Source of the DNA: DASVRA01 sp036388855
Lineage (GTDB): Bacteria; Pseudomonadota; Alphaproteobacteria; Caulobacterales; Caulobacteraceae
Direction of reading: 5' to 3'
Length of the DNA stretch: 64,000 nt
Assembly: GCA_036388855.1 (NCBI GenBank)
Contig: DASVRA010000030.1
Coordinates: 68,731 to 132,730, forward strand
Shown here one piece after another: positions 18,671 to 27,540 of this stretch; position 1 is the stretch's first letter; every line of letters begins with the position of its first letter. Position numbers and translations under genes: made by a program. The notes under the pieces are model-generated. The model saw only the letters and a list, made by a program, of their open reading frames with translations. It was not told where the DNA came from and searched no databases.

Positions 18671-20230
18671 ATGACCAAGAGCCGGCTGAGCCTCTTCCAG
18701 ATCTGGAACATGTGCTTCGGCTTCTTCGGCATCCAGATCGCTTTCGGGCTGCAGAACGCCAACGCCAGCCGCATCTTCCAGACGCTCGGGGCCGACATCG
18801 GCCAGCTGCCGCTCCTGTGGGTCGCCGCGCCGGTGACGGGCCTGCTGGTCCAACCGGTGATCGGCTACATGAGCGACCGGACCTGGGGCCGGCTCGGGCG
18901 GCGGCGGCCCTACTTCTTCTACGGCGCCCTTCTCACCACGGCGGCGCTGATCGTGATGCCGCAGTCGCCGGTGCTGTGGGTGGCGGCGGTGATGCTCTGG
19001 GTGATGGACGCCTCGATCAACGTGACCATGGAGCCGTTCCGCGCCTTCGTCGGCGACCTGCTGCCCGAGGAGCAGCGCACGCTCGGCTTCGCTACACAAA
19101 GCTTCTTCATCGGCCTAGGCGCGGTGCTGGCTTCGGCCATGCCGTGGATGCTGACCAATTGGTTCGGCGTCAGCAACGTCGCGGCGGCGGGTGCGGTCCC
19201 CGACTCCGTCCGCATCGCCTTCTTCGCAGGCGCGGCCGCCCTGCTGATCGCGGTGATGTGGACGGTGTTCACCACCCGCGAATACAGCCCCGAGCAGATG
19301 GAGGCGTTCGAACGCGCGCGGCTCGACGCCTCCCCCGCGCCCGCCCAGGCCGCAAGCGGACGCGCGCCCGAGGGCCGCTCGCTGATCCTTGGCGGAGCGG
19401 TCTGCCTGGTCCTCGGCAGCGCGGTCGGCCTCCTGGTCTGGGGCCTCAAGCTGGAGAAGGAGCTCTACATCCTCGCCGGTTTCGCCGCCCTGGTCGGCTC
19501 GGTGCAGTTGATCGCGGGGCTGCTGCGCGCGCGAGGCGCCGCGCCCAACGGCTTCTCCGAGGTGGTGGACGACCTGTTCCAGCTGCCTGCGACGATGAAG
19601 CAGCTGGCGGTGGTGCAGTTCTTCTCCTGGTTCGCCCTGTTCGCCATGTGGATCTACACCACCGCGGCGGTGACCTCCTTCCACTACGGCGCCGCCGACC
19701 CCGCCTCGCGCGCCTACAACGAAGGCGCCGACTGGGTGGGCGTGCTGTTCGCCGCCTACAACGGCGTGGCCGCGCTGGCCGCGCTGCTGATCCCGCTCAT
19801 CGCCCAGCGGCTCGGGCGGCGGCTGTCGCACGGCGTCAACCTCAGCCTGGGAGGCCTGGGGCTGCTCTCCTTCGCCCTGATCCGCGACCCGCACTACCTG
19901 TGGATCGGCATGATCGGCGTGGGCTTCGCCTGGGCCTCGATCCTGTCGGTGCCCTACGCCATCCTCGCCGGCGCGCTCCCGGCCAGGAAGATGGGCGTGT
20001 TCATGGGCATCTTTAACTTCTTCATCGTCATCCCCCAGCTGCTCGCCGCCACGGTGCTCGGGCTGCTGGTCAAGAGCTTCTTCGGCGGCCAGGCGATCTA
20101 CGCCCTGGTGCTGGGCGCCGGCTCCTTCTTCGTCGCGGCGCTTTGCCTGTTCGCCGTCACCGATCCGGCCGACAAGGCGCGCTTCCCCATGGCGCTGTGG
20201 CGCAAGCCCGCGCCCCTGCCTGGCGTCTGA
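18671..20230 (+). CDS. MalY-like maltose/sugar:proton symporter (SLC45/GPH-type MFS)
   Basis: Inner-membrane sugar transporter, 519 aa, 12 predicted helices. It begins FQIWNMCFGFFGIQIAFGLQNANASRIF, the hallmark of the bacterial MalY/plant sucrose transporter-like group, with the loop motif MSDRTWGRLGRRRPYFF, and DASINVTMEPFRAFVGDLLP in helix 4. A proline- and alanine-rich cytoplasmic loop lies near residues 215-240. In Caulobacter, MalY moves maltose across the inner membrane after TonB-dependent uptake. The same role is inferred here from homology and the surrounding glucosidases. It is divergent from zwf, and its stop overlaps the pgl start by one base (TGATG). Confidence 0.9.
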   Translation: MTKSRLSLFQIWNMCFGFFGIQIAFGLQNANASRIFQTLGADIGQLPLLWVAAPVTGLLVQPVIGYMSDRTWGRLGRRRPYFFYGALLTTAALIVMPQSPVLWVAAVMLWVMDASINVTMEPFRAFVGDLLPEEQRTLGFATQSFFIGLGAVLASAMPWMLTNWFGVSNVAAAGAVPDSVRIAFFAGAAALLIAVMWTVFTTREYSPEQMEAFERARLDASPAPAQAASGRAPEGRSLILGGAVCLVLGSAVGLLVWGLKLEKELYILAGFAALVGSVQLIAGLLRARGAAPNGFSEVVDDLFQLPATMKQLAVVQFFSWFALFAMWIYTTAAVTSFHYGAADPASRAYNEGADWVGVLFAAYNGVAALAALLIPLIAQRLGRRLSHGVNLSLGGLGLLSFALIRDPHYLWIGMIGVGFAWASILSVPYAILAGALPARKMGVFMGIFNFFIVIPQLLAATVLGLLVKSFFGGQAIYALVLGAGSFFVAALCLFAVTDPADKARFPMALWRKPAPLPGV

Positions 20231-20892
20231 TGCCCCGGATCGAAGCTTTCGCCACAGCGGCGGAGGCGGTGAAGGCGGCGGCCGAGGCGATCACGGGCGG
20301 GCTCACTGATGCCGTGGCGAGCCGTGGACGCGCCAGCTTCGCCGGCAGCGGCGGCGGCACGCCCGGTCCGGTCTACGACCGTCTTTCAGGCGCGGACATC
20401 CCCTGGAGCCGGATCAGCGTCACCCTGACCGACGAACGATGGGTCGAAGTGGGTTCGCCCGAGTCCAACACGCGGCTCATACGCGAGCGCCTTTTCGTCG
20501 GCGCGGCTGGGGCCGCGGCTTTCGTGCCGCTGAAGTCCGGCGAGGTTTCCGAGGCGTCCGCCGTGGCCCAGGCCGAAGCCAAGGTGGCGCCGATCACACC
20601 TTTTAACGCCGTCCTGCTAGGCATGGGCGAAGACGGGCACATCGCTTCGCTGTTTCCAGGCAGTTCGGCGCTCGACGCGCAGGGCCTCGTCGCCTGGGTT
20701 CCGGCCGCCAAGCCCGCGCCGGCCTTGCCAAGGCTGACGCTCACCTTCGGCGCCTTGAACGCTTCAAGGCTGACGGTGCTGCTGATCACTGGCCCCAAGA
20801 AGCGCGAGATTTTGGAAGCTGGAAGCGATCGACCTGTGCACCGACACCTGGCGCGAGTGGATCAGCCGGTGCGGGTGTTGTGGGCGCCCTGA
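20230..20892 (+). CDS. pgl: 6-phosphogluconolactonase
   Basis: Hydrolyses 6-phosphogluconolactone to 6-phosphogluconate, the step between Zwf and Edd; 220 aa of the DevB/SOL type. Signatures are RASFAGSGGGTPGPVYDRL, RISVTLTDERWVEVGSPESN and FNAVLLGMGEDGHIASLFPG. It is coupled to the MalY-like gene by TGATG. The 3' end overlaps the convergent MFS gene by 31 bp. The C-terminal segment after KKREILEAG looks a few residues shorter than usual but still ends VRVLWAP as in the family, so the gene is probably intact. Confidence 0.93.
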   Translation: MPRIEAFATAAEAVKAAAEAITGGLTDAVASRGRASFAGSGGGTPGPVYDRLSGADIPWSRISVTLTDERWVEVGSPESNTRLIRERLFVGAAGAAAFVPLKSGEVSEASAVAQAEAKVAPITPFNAVLLGMGEDGHIASLFPGSSALDAQGLVAWVPAAKPAPALPRLTLTFGALNASRLTVLLITGPKKREILEAGSDRPVHRHLARVDQPVRVLWAP

Positions 20893-22457
20893 GGCGGGCG
20901 CGCTTCGTCCAGCTCCCTCAGGTCACGCCCTCGGGTCTCGGCGCAAAAGCGGATGAGCAGCAGCAGCGCCAGGGCCACGGGGACGAGGATCAGCGCCGAG
21001 GCCGGCGTGAGGCTCGGCGTCAGCGCCAGGATGGCCAGGAACTGAGCGATCAGACCGCCGAACTTGCTGCACCCCGCGACCCAACCAGCGGCGCGTCCCC
21101 GCACCCGCAGGGGATAGCTCTCGGCGGTGTAGGGCAACAGGATGGCGATCACCCCGTTAGCGCCGACCAGCAGCAAGGCCAGAGATGGCAGCGGCCCGGC
21201 CGAGCGGCCGAAGGGCGTGTCGAGCAGCAGCATGCCCGCGAGCCCAAGGGCGGTGGCGACCAGGCTGGCCGCGAAGGTCCATTTGGTGCTCCAGCGGCTG
21301 TACAGGAACGCCACGGCGAACACGGTGGGGAGGGCCACGGCGGAGGAGGCGCTGATCAGCCGACTGGCCGCCGAGACCCCATAGCCGCGCGCCACCAGTT
21401 CCGCCGGCAGCCACAGCAGCAGCCCGAAGTTCACCAGGCCCCAGGCTAGGGCCACCACTGTCAAGGCGGTGGTGGTTCCGGCGAACCGCCGAGAAGCCGG
21501 AGGCGTGGGGTTGTGGATCGGCGCGTAGGCCTCAACGGGCCCGAGGGCCTTCGGCGTCATGACCGAACCGAACCGGCGAAGGGTGGCGTGGGCCTGCTCC
21601 ACCCGGCCGATGTGCATGAGGAACTTCGGCGACTCGGGCAGCAGCCGGCTCATGGCGATCAGCAGCAGACCGGTCGGCAGGTTCAGCAGCCACATCACCC
21701 GCCAGCCGAAGTGCGGCTGCAGCCACGCCGACAGCGAACTGGCCGCCAGGTAACCGCCGACCGCCCCCAGTCCCCCCACCAGCACCAGGCTCCAGCCGCG
21801 ATGTTTGGACGGCATGGTCTCGGCCAGCAGCGCATAGGTCACCGGCAGCATCCCTCCGGCCGCCGCGCCCATCAGCAGGCACATGGCCAGGTTCCAGCCG
21901 AAGCTGGGCATCGCCCCGCAGATCGCCGTGCCCACGAACATGACCGAGGACAGCAGGATGCTCGCGCGCCGGCCGTACACGTCCGCCAGCCACCCCCAGG
22001 CGAAGGAGCCGATCACCGTGCCGAATAGGGCGGTGAGCGGCAGCCAGGCGACCTGCGCCGGGTCCAGCCCGTATTCCGCCCTGGTGCCCGGCATGACGAA
22101 GCCGAGGCTCGCCGGCTTCATGATGTCGATCACCAGCGCCACCGCCAGCACGGCCATCAGCACCCAATGGGCTCGGGTGAGCGGCGCGTCCTCGGGCGGA
22201 CTGACCGTCACTTCGTCGGGCAGCTGTCCCGCCACCGCCGGCCTCAGGCCGTAGGCCGCGGCGGCCACGCCGACCACGATCAAGACCATGCCCCACAGCA
22301 TCGCGGGGTCCATGGCCATGCCCGCCAAGCGGTAGCCCATCGCGCCCGCAGTGGCGAACATCGGCAGGTGCAGCAGCACGCCCGCCGCCACGAGCGCACT
22401 GCCGGCGAAGAAGGCCCAAGGCTTGCCCGCGCCGGCCGGCGGCTCGTGTTTCCCCAT
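20862..22457 (-). CDS. MFS transporter (metabolite:H+ symporter type)
   Basis: Inner-membrane major facilitator, 531 aa. It has two extra N-terminal helices (residues about 12-70) before the usual 12, starting at WVLMAVLAVALVIDIMKPASLGFVMP. The loop motif GWLADVYGRRASILLSS and the central PESPKFLMHIGRVEQAHATL resemble the sugar-porter and aromatic-acid symporter branches. The start lies 25 bp from the divergent Gfo/Idh/MocA gene, hinting at a shared small-molecule pathway. The substrate cannot be told from sequence. The last 31 bp overlap pgl on the other strand. Confidence 0.8.
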   Translation of the reverse strand: MGKHEPPAGAGKPWAFFAGSALVAAGVLLHLPMFATAGAMGYRLAGMAMDPAMLWGMVLIVVGVAAAAYGLRPAVAGQLPDEVTVSPPEDAPLTRAHWVLMAVLAVALVIDIMKPASLGFVMPGTRAEYGLDPAQVAWLPLTALFGTVIGSFAWGWLADVYGRRASILLSSVMFVGTAICGAMPSFGWNLAMCLLMGAAAGGMLPVTYALLAETMPSKHRGWSLVLVGGLGAVGGYLAASSLSAWLQPHFGWRVMWLLNLPTGLLLIAMSRLLPESPKFLMHIGRVEQAHATLRRFGSVMTPKALGPVEAYAPIHNPTPPASRRFAGTTTALTVVALAWGLVNFGLLLWLPAELVARGYGVSAASRLISASSAVALPTVFAVAFLYSRWSTKWTFAASLVATALGLAGMLLLDTPFGRSAGPLPSLALLLVGANGVIAILLPYTAESYPLRVRGRAAGWVAGCSKFGGLIAQFLAILALTPSLTPASALILVPVALALLLLIRFCAETRGRDLRELDEARPPQGAHNTRTG

Positions 22458-22482
22458 GGAAGAGAGCTATCATCGGCGGGTG

Positions 22483-23526
22483 ATGACTGACCATCCCGCG
22501 GTCGCCCTCGTCGGCTTCGGCTATGCCGGCCGGACCTTCCACGCGCCGCTGATCGCCGCCTGCCGATCCTTGCGGCTGCACATCGTGGTCTCCAGCAAAC
22601 CCGAAGCGGTGACCGCGAGCTACCCCGAGGCGCGGGTCGCGACGGTGGAGGAGGCGCTTGCCGACCCAACCATCGAGCTGGTCGTGATCGCGACCCCTAA
22701 CGACAGCCACTTCACCTTGGCCCGGGCGGCTCTCCTGGCGGGTAAGGCCGTGGTCGTGGACAAGCCGTTCACGCTGACCGTTACGGAAGCCGAGGCCCTC
22801 ACGGCCTTGGCCGCTCGGCAGGGACGGCTGCTTTCGGTGTTCCACAACCGGCGATGGGACGCCGACTTCCTAGCCGTGAAGGCGCTGATCGACGCCGGCC
22901 GTTTGGGCCGCGTGGTCCGCTTCGAGAGCCACTTCAATCGCTACCGGCCCCGGGTGCGGGGCCGCTGGCGGGAGACCGCGGGCCTGGGAGCGGGAATCTG
23001 GTACGACCTCGGGCCGCACCTGATCGACCAGGCGCTGCAGTTGTTCGGCCTCCCGCTGGGCCTCACCTGCGACCTGGCGATACATCGTGAGCACGGCGAG
23101 GCGCACGACTATGCCCACGCAATCCTGCGTTACGAAGGGCTTCGGGTGCTGCTGCACGCCGACATGTTGAGCGCCGCCTCCGACCTGAGGCTTTCCGTCC
23201 ATGGCGACCGAGGCAGTTTCCTGAAGGAGGGCCTGGACGTGCAGGAAGCACAGCTCGTGTCAGGGCTTGAGCCAGGTTCTCCCGGCTGGGGCGAAGATCC
23301 GCGCCCAGGCACGGTGACCGATGGGGAGAGCGGCGCGCGCGAGCCGTTTGGGGGTCCACCGGGAAATTACCTCGTTTATTACGAGCGCATCGCGGCCGCT
23401 CTTCGGCGTGAAGGCCTAAATCCCGTGCCGCCTGAAGAAGCGAGCGCCGTGATGGCCATTATCGAGGCGGGGGTGCGCAGCAGTGAGCGTCGGGCTGAGG
23501 CGCCGATCTCATGGTCCGGAGCGTAG
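22483..23526 (+). CDS. Gfo/Idh/MocA-family NAD(P)-dependent oxidoreductase
   Basis: Cytoplasmic dehydrogenase of 347 aa acting on a sugar or cyclitol. It has an N-terminal Rossmann domain VALVGFGYAGRTFHAPLI, the motif VDKPFTLTVTEAEAL (variant of the EKP active-site motif) and a C-terminal alpha/beta domain with GLGAGIWYDLGPHLIDQALQLFGLP, where the Asp and His are the usual catalytic pair. It resembles the scyllo-inositol dehydrogenase (YdgJ/IolW) branch. The ATG at 22483 is chosen because it matches the family N-terminus and leaves a 25-bp gap to the divergent MFS gene; a GTG one codon upstream is also possible. Confidence 0.88.
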   Translation: MTDHPAVALVGFGYAGRTFHAPLIAACRSLRLHIVVSSKPEAVTASYPEARVATVEEALADPTIELVVIATPNDSHFTLARAALLAGKAVVVDKPFTLTVTEAEALTALAARQGRLLSVFHNRRWDADFLAVKALIDAGRLGRVVRFESHFNRYRPRVRGRWRETAGLGAGIWYDLGPHLIDQALQLFGLPLGLTCDLAIHREHGEAHDYAHAILRYEGLRVLLHADMLSAASDLRLSVHGDRGSFLKEGLDVQEAQLVSGLEPGSPGWGEDPRPGTVTDGESGAREPFGGPPGNYLVYYERIAAALRREGLNPVPPEEASAVMAIIEAGVRSSERRAEAPISWSGA

Positions 23527-23597
23527 GTCGGAGATTCGGGGTCTCGGACCGTAGAAGGCGGGACCGAGTTGGCGAACAGCGCGCCTGGGTCCCCGTG

Positions 23598-25253
23598 CTA
23601 CCGGCGCTCCGCCGCGCTCTGCTCACGGACGGCCGCATACTCCACGCCCGGACGCCAGGACGGCCAGCGCCCGTTGCTCGCGATGTCCGCGCCGACGCGC
23701 CAGGCGACCATCGTCTCCTGGGCTGAACCTTCGAAGCTCCAGGCGGGGTCGAACTCGTCGTCGGGCTGGTGGTAGCGGTTGACGTTGTAATCCTGCGCCG
23801 CCGCCGCGCCCGCCGCCACGCCGCCGTTCACCAAGTCGCGCCCGATGCGGAAGCTCAGTGACGGAACGCCGCGCTTGGAGAAGGCGTAGTGGTCGGAACG
23901 GAAGTACCAGCCGGCCTCCGGGTGCGGTTCGGGGCGGACGCGCAGCCCCTCCCTCGATGCGGCGCGGACGAGAGCGTCCTCGAGATCGGTCCGGCCGCCG
24001 CCCACCAGTTCCAGGTCGCTGGCGCGACCCAGCATCACATGCGGATCGAGGTTGATCATCGCCGCCGTGCGCTCCAGCGGGTAGAGCGGATGGGACGCGT
24101 AGTACTCCGCGCCCAGCAGGCCCTTTTCCTCCGCCGTGAAGGCGATGAACACTAGGGAGCGGTCCGGCCGGGGGCCGCGGGCGAAGGCGCGCGCCACCTC
24201 CAGCAGTTCCGCCGTGCCGACGGCGTTGTCGACGGCGCCGTTGCGGATGTCATCGCCGTTCCGGTCGGGCGCGCCCTTGCCGTTGGCGTCCCAGTGGGCG
24301 CCGTAGACCACCACCTCGTGCGGCCGCGCACGCCCGGGCAGGCGCGCGACCACATTGTGGCTGACGACCGGGCGGGCGGTGACGGTAAAGTCGGCCGAGA
24401 GCCTGGCGCCTCGGATGGGTATCGGCCTGAACGCTGGGTCGCGCGCCGCCACCTTCAGCCGGTCCAGGTCGAGGCCCGCGCCGCGCAGCAGCCGCACGGC
24501 CACGTCGCGGTGCAGCCAGCCGGTGAAGACGAGCGGCGACGCGGATGGTTGCCCCTGCGCGATCGCCATGCTCGCGATGCGGTCGCCGTTGGCCACCTGA
24601 CGCCAGGGATAGCTGGCCGCGGCGTCCTCGTGGATGACCAGCACGGCCGCTGCGCCCGCGGCTTGCGCCGCCGCCGCCTTGGCGCCGAAACGGCCTAGGT
24701 ACACCATAGCCCGGCCGCCGAACTTGCCGGCGGCGGAACTGCTGGGCGCCGCCTCGAAGTCGGGGTCGTTAGCGAGGACCACCGCCACCTTGCCGCGCAG
24801 GTCCACGCCCGCGAAGCTGTCCCAGCCGAGCTCCGGAACCTTCACCCCATAGCCGACGAACACCAGCGGCGCATTGGACAGACGGTTGCGGCCGACAGAT
24901 TGGGATGCGGCGGTGACGTCGAGCCCCGGCACCAACGGCTGGGCGCCCGATCCGGCGGTTGCCAAGGTGATGATCACCGGCGCCTGCCGCTCGAACACCG
25001 TCAGCGGCACGTCCTGCAGCCACGAGCCTCCCGCGCCGCCGGGCTGGAGACCGGCAGCGCGGAATTGGCCGATCAGGTAATCCAGCGTCTTCGCCTCTCC
25101 GGCCTGACCCGGGCCGCGGCCCTGGAACTCATCGGAGGATAACACCCGCACGTCCTGGCGGAGGCGCGCCGCGGAGATGGGCGAGACCGGCTGGGCGACG
25201 GCCGCGGCGGCAGTCAGTAGCTGGAGGAGAACGGAAGCGACCAGCGTTTTCAC
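23598..25253 (-). CDS. Exported M28-family zinc peptidase with PA domain
   Basis: Secreted or periplasmic aminopeptidase, 551 aa, GTG start. Signal peptide VKTLVASVLLQLLTAAAAVA. An inserted protease-associated domain (residues about 130-250; VGYGVKVPELGWDSFAGVDLRGKVAVVL) precedes the M28 core. Zinc ligands and catalytic residues are visible in VYGAHWDANG, NGAVDNAVGTAELLEV, FIAFTAEEKGLLGAEYY, INLDPHVM and FRSDHYAFSKRGVPSLSF. It lies 167 bp downstream of the YkvI-type gene on the same strand, at the end of a peptide-degradation locus. It probably trims peptides outside the inner membrane. Confidence 0.9.
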   Translation of the reverse strand: MKTLVASVLLQLLTAAAAVAQPVSPISAARLRQDVRVLSSDEFQGRGPGQAGEAKTLDYLIGQFRAAGLQPGGAGGSWLQDVPLTVFERQAPVIITLATAGSGAQPLVPGLDVTAASQSVGRNRLSNAPLVFVGYGVKVPELGWDSFAGVDLRGKVAVVLANDPDFEAAPSSSAAGKFGGRAMVYLGRFGAKAAAAQAAGAAAVLVIHEDAAASYPWRQVANGDRIASMAIAQGQPSASPLVFTGWLHRDVAVRLLRGAGLDLDRLKVAARDPAFRPIPIRGARLSADFTVTARPVVSHNVVARLPGRARPHEVVVYGAHWDANGKGAPDRNGDDIRNGAVDNAVGTAELLEVARAFARGPRPDRSLVFIAFTAEEKGLLGAEYYASHPLYPLERTAAMINLDPHVMLGRASDLELVGGGRTDLEDALVRAASREGLRVRPEPHPEAGWYFRSDHYAFSKRGVPSLSFRIGRDLVNGGVAAGAAAAQDYNVNRYHQPDDEFDPAWSFEGSAQETMVAWRVGADIASNGRWPSWRPGVEYAAVREQSAAERR

Positions 25254-25420
25254 GTGAGCACGCCAACCTCGAAACAGACTAGACTTTCACCCTAGGCCCT
25301 AGCTGCAACCGCCGCCACGGTCGAATCGGATCACATGGGGGAACTCAGCGGGCCCAAGGGGCCGATTGCGCCCAGGCCCTCCCCTACCCTCACCGTCCGG
25401 TCCCTATTTCCGACCGGAAA

Positions 25421-26545
25421 TCAAGCAGACTCCGCGGGCGCCCGGCCCGTCCGCAGCCGCCAGACGCCTATGGTGAGGATCGGGACCACGTAGACGGTGA
25501 TGAAGGCCCAGGTCAGGACCCCGTAGCCGTTGGCGATCAGGCTGATCAGGCCGATGCGGTTGGCCACCACGATGGCTGTGACCAGCAGGACCGCGGCGAC
25601 CACAAGCCTGATCCATGTCGGGGCGGGGCCGCGGCGGTCAGGCCAGGCGGCGGCGACGCGTTCGTTGATCGCGTGGATCATGCCCGCACCGGTGTCGACC
25701 AAGGTGCCGAACAGCACGAGTTGGAACATGAGGCGGAAGAGAGGCAGGTTCAGCGCCGCCAGCAGACGATCGGAAGGCACTTCCGCCGCGCCAATGGACG
25801 GGTAGCCGGCCATCATGGCGACAAAGAACAGCACCCCCGGGGCGATGGCCAGGGGGCCTGCCAGCAGGCCGGCCGTCACCGCGTCGCGGCGCGAGCGCAT
25901 GTGGCGGGCGGTGGCCAGCACGGCCGGGGCGACGGCAAGGTTGTAGCCGGCGTAGGCGATGCCCGCCTTGGCCCAGCCCGAGCCGACGCTGGCGGCGGCA
26001 TAGGTGTCGGCGATGCGATCACCAAAGGCGCTGAGGATCAGGATCAGGAAGGCGACGTAAACGATCACCAGGAAAGCGACCCACCAGGTCAGGAACCGTT
26101 CGAAGGCGGCGTTGCCGCGGAACGCCAGGCCCGCCACCGCCACCATCAGCGCTGTGGTGCCGACCCAGGACGGCAGGCCGAAGCCTGACTTGAGGATGGC
26201 CCCCGCCGCCGATCCGGCCACCGCCAGCACCAGGAGCAGCAGGACAATATAGACGACCTCGAACAGCACCCAGCCGCGCCCGAGCAGGCGCTTGAAGAAG
26301 GCTCGGTATTCGAAGCTGTGGGTGGCGCGGGCGAACTCGAAGCTGACCGCCAGCACCAGGCTCCAGACCACCATGCAGACGCCGAGCGCCAGCAGCCCGC
26401 CCCAGGGGCCGGCGGGCAGGAAGAACTGGGCGAGCTCGCGCCCCGTGGCGTAGCCGCCGCCAACCACCACCGCCTGAAAGGCGACGCCCGGCAGCAGGAC
26501 TCGGTTGAACAGGCCCGGCGCGCGAGCCGGGCCGCCCTCGCTCAT
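25421..26545 (-). CDS. YkvI-family membrane transporter (APC superfamily)
   Basis: Inner-membrane protein of 374 aa with about ten helices. It starts FNRVLLPGVAFQAVVVGGGYATGRELAQFF, the conserved glycine-rich first helix of the COG3949/YkvI family, and has GIAYAGYNLAVAPAVLATARHM and GTLVDTGAGMIHAINERV. YkvI proteins are APC-fold transporters whose substrates are not well established. Here the start overlaps the stop of the class A beta-lactamase-like gene (ATGA), so it is the last cistron of the operon that carries the dipeptidase, receptor and DgcN genes. An amino acid or N-acyl amino acid substrate is inferred from context. Confidence 0.85.
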   Translation of the reverse strand: MSEGGPARAPGLFNRVLLPGVAFQAVVVGGGYATGRELAQFFLPAGPWGGLLALGVCMVVWSLVLAVSFEFARATHSFEYRAFFKRLLGRGWVLFEVVYIVLLLLVLAVAGSAAGAILKSGFGLPSWVGTTALMVAVAGLAFRGNAAFERFLTWWVAFLVIVYVAFLILILSAFGDRIADTYAAASVGSGWAKAGIAYAGYNLAVAPAVLATARHMRSRRDAVTAGLLAGPLAIAPGVLFFVAMMAGYPSIGAAEVPSDRLLAALNLPLFRLMFQLVLFGTLVDTGAGMIHAINERVAAAWPDRRGPAPTWIRLVVAAVLLVTAIVVANRIGLISLIANGYGVLTWAFITVYVVPILTIGVWRLRTGRAPAESA

Positions 26546-27540
26546 CGGCCTGGGCCGAAGGCGTAGTAGTCGCGCACCGAGCGAGCCACGTCCGCGATCA
26601 CCTTTTCGCGCGCCTCGAACGGCAGGGCGCTCTGCTTGATGAAAACCGAGACGACCACCTGCTCGCCTCCGGCCAGCGTCAGCACGCCGACATCGTTGAC
26701 CGACCCGCCCAGTGTGCCGGTCTTGTGCGCGACCTTAGTTCCCGCGGGCATGCGGCCAGGGATGCGGCCCTCGCCGGTGCGGCAGCGCTCCATGGCGCCC
26801 ACGAGCACCTTGGTGCTCTCCGGGCTTAGCGCCTTACCCGAGAAAATGCGGTCCAGCAGCCGCGACATCGCCATCGGGGTCGAGGCGTCGAGCGGGTCGT
26901 TGTCGAAGAGGGGGTTGGGCTTGTCGCCGCGTTCGGGCAGCTTGGGATCGGCCTTCATCGCCGCTTCCAGCGCCTGCGCAAATTGCCCCGGCGGCAGGCT
27001 GAAGAACCGGCGCAGGATGGCGGCGGTGTCGCCATCGACGCGCAGCCCGGAGACATCCTGGCCTCGCACCCAGGCGGTGACCGCGCCGGGGCCGCCCGCC
27101 GCCTTGACCATCACGTCGGTGGCGGTGTTGTCGCTCTGGGTGATCATCAGCTCGATCAGGTTGTGCACCGAGAGCGCCACGCCGGGGTGGATGAAGCGGT
27201 CGGCGATGACCTCGGAGTCGACGTGCATCTCGTGCGGCACGGCCAGCATCTGGTCCAGGCGCAACTCGCCTTTGTCCACCCGCGCCAGCACCGCGCCGGC
27301 CACGGCCACCTTGAAGGTGCTGGCCATCGGAAATTGCTGGTCGGCGTTGACCAAAATCTTTGGCCCTCGCCCGTCCAGCCGCCAGGCCGCCACCCCGACC
27401 ACGCCCGAAGCCGGCTTGGACAACACCGCGACATCGGCCTCAATGGCCGAAGGCGCGGCGGCGGCCGGCGTGTTGACGGCGCAGACGCCAAGACAGGCCA
27501 AGGCGAAGAGCGGGACGAGACGAACCCGCCAGAGCGTCAT
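26542..27540 (-). CDS. Class A beta-lactamase-like serine hydrolase, unusual omega loop
   Basis: Exported protein of 332 aa with a signal peptide and the penicillin-recognising fold. Seen directly: the SxxK motif PMASTFKVAVAG (Ser74, Lys77), the SDN loop ITQSDNTATD (136-138) and HKTGTLGG. The segment that should hold the deacylating glutamate (E-x-x-L-N before the D-x-x-TP helix) reads GDKPNPLFDNDPLDASTP. It keeps an Asn and the Asp but has no Glu at the expected spacing, and an extra loop lies before it. It may be a slow lactamase, or an amidase or D,D-peptidase of the same fold. Its start and stop overlap the flanking genes by ATGA, inside the peptide-use operon, which favours a peptide role over resistance. 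Confidence 0.82.
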   Translation of the reverse strand: MTLWRVRLVPLFALACLGVCAVNTPAAAAPSAIEADVAVLSKPASGVVGVAAWRLDGRGPKILVNADQQFPMASTFKVAVAGAVLARVDKGELRLDQMLAVPHEMHVDSEVIADRFIHPGVALSVHNLIELMITQSDNTATDVMVKAAGGPGAVTAWVRGQDVSGLRVDGDTAAILRRFFSLPPGQFAQALEAAMKADPKLPERGDKPNPLFDNDPLDASTPMAMSRLLDRIFSGKALSPESTKVLVGAMERCRTGEGRIPGRMPAGTKVAHKTGTLGGSVNDVGVLTLAGGEQVVVSVFIKQSALPFEAREKVIADVARSVRDYYAFGPGR

